This document shows positions 63,067 through 64,000 of a stretch of 64,000 nucleotides of DNA, piece after piece. The notes under the pieces were generated by a model. The model saw only the letters and a program-made list of their open reading frames with translations. It was not told the origin of the DNA and did not search any database. Source of the stretch: Adiantum capillus-veneris (lineage: Eukaryota > Streptophyta > Polypodiopsida > Polypodiales > Pteridaceae); NCBI GenBank assembly GCA_014529385.2, contig CM043953.1, positions 110,368,549-110,432,548 on the forward strand. Reading direction: 5' to 3'. The position numbers were made by a program, and so were the translations under genes. Each line of letters opens with the position of its first letter. The stretch's first letter is position 1.

Positions 63067-64000
63067 ATATCACTATAAGTTTATACAAAGGTTGGGTGAC
63101 AATTGCATACATGTGTATGAACCTCTTGTAATAACCACAATGTCCCATAAAACATTGTACTTGCTTTGCACTGATTGGTTTAGGCATTTTGCTAATCACT
63201 TTTATCTTATCCAAATCTGTGGATATGCCATTTTTTGAGACAATATATCCCAAGATTCATCCTTGTCTTACCATAAAAATACACTTTTCTAGATTAAGAC
63301 AAATTCTATATGTCTTGCATTTCTCAAATACTTTTTTGAGGTGTTCTATATGTTCCTCTCTTAGGAGAGAGTGTACACATATGTCATCCATATAGATTTC
63401 TAGGAAGATCCTCAAGTATTCCTTGAAAGCATGTGCTATCAATCTTTGAAATGTCGTAGGTGTATTCGTCAACCCAAATGGCATGACTTGATATGCAAAT
63501 ATGGCCCATTCCGTGGAAAATGCCATTTTATATTAGTTCTCCAGTGCAATTGCAAGTTGGTTGTAGGCAAAAAATCCATCCAAGAAGGAATATGCACGCT
63601 TTCCTGCCACTCGTTCAAGGACATGATCCGTGAATGGTAAGGGATAATTATCCCTTATCGTGGCTGCATTGATTGTTTTGAGGTTGACACACACAGAGTT
63701 TGCCATTCTTTTTGGGCACAACAAGATTGGAGATACATAATTAGTGTGTTCTATCTCATAGATAAACTCTACCTCCTTTAGCTTATCGATTTCTTCTTTG
63801 ATACGCTTAGCAAAGGTGTCATTGTACGTGTATGGCCTTTATCTGCTAGGCTTCGTATCAAGTTTTAAAGGGATAGTATGCTGATGTATTGAAGGATCCA
63901 CTCCTTTTAAGTCCTTATAAGACCATGCAAACACATCCTTATATTCTCGAAGAAGGTTGACAAGCTCCTCTTTCTCTTCTTGACTCAGATTGGTGGCTAT
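63067..64000 (-). pseudogene. Reverse transcriptase (G7), continuing past the right edge
   Basis: Upstream comes the pre-RT part EELVNLLREYKDVFAWSYKD near 63890-63980. RT blocks: YVSPILLCPKRMANSVCVNL (63700s), AYSFLDGFFAYNQ, MPFGLTNTPTTFQRL, catalytic IYMDDICVHS near 63390, ILGYIVSKNGI and FMGHCGYYKRFIHMY. Stops at about 63533, 63257 and 63838 break it. No protease is seen before RT within the window. Confidence 0.85.

Overview
This looks like a stretch of land-plant nuclear heterochromatin. It is almost entirely nested LTR retrotransposons plus one LINE, and I can identify no conserved host gene. The plant assignment rests on three things: a chromodomain-bearing Ty3/gypsy chromovirus primed by initiator tRNA-Met, a Tat-type gypsy element with a second (archaeal-type) RNase H, and a typical plant Ty1/copia element. 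Several families look divergent from the angiosperm elements I know, so a fern, lycophyte or gymnosperm is possible, but the sequence does not settle it.

Layout, left to right. (1) 1-17280: gypsy family G1, copy A, decayed, with the order gag, acidic linker, RT, RNase H, integrase, protease-like domain, W[VI]PK tail. It is split at 7737-15518 by a complete Tat-type element (4-bp duplication ACGT). (2) 17471-17566: a (GA)n tract, followed by the relic 3' end and LTR of a chromovirus (17775 to about 19130). (3) About 19131-22875: an L1-like LINE with ORF1, AP-endonuclease and RT but no 3' end. (4) 23291-30852: a very young chromovirus with nearly identical LTRs, an intact Pol frame, and most of Gag deleted. 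(5) 30996-33530: CT- and C-rich DNA and an unidentified, possibly spliced, broken gene. (6) 33597-46430: G1 copy B, 5'-truncated, carrying a small MITE-like insertion (34228-34443) and a nested minus-strand chromovirus (35224-43971, duplication AGAAG). (7) About 46431-53310, minus strand: an LTR with TATA box and polypurine tract, preceded by a roughly 3.5-kb broken frame of unknown function and a seven-fold array with a 285-bp period and a conserved palindrome. (8) 53983-64000, minus strand: a second G1-like gypsy element (G7), split by a near-complete copia element (54804-60473).

How the parts relate. The two chromoviruses are complementary: the young plus-strand copy has Pol but almost no Gag, while the older minus-strand copy has an open Gag-protease frame but a broken Pol. 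The strongest unusual signals are listed next. First, three copies from two gypsy families carry the aspartic-protease domain downstream of integrase. Second, the 285-bp palindrome array lies upstream of the unknown long frame. Third, G1 carries a small conserved acidic frame behind a polypurine/TATA signal.

All family assignments come from motif recognition by eye. No database search was possible.
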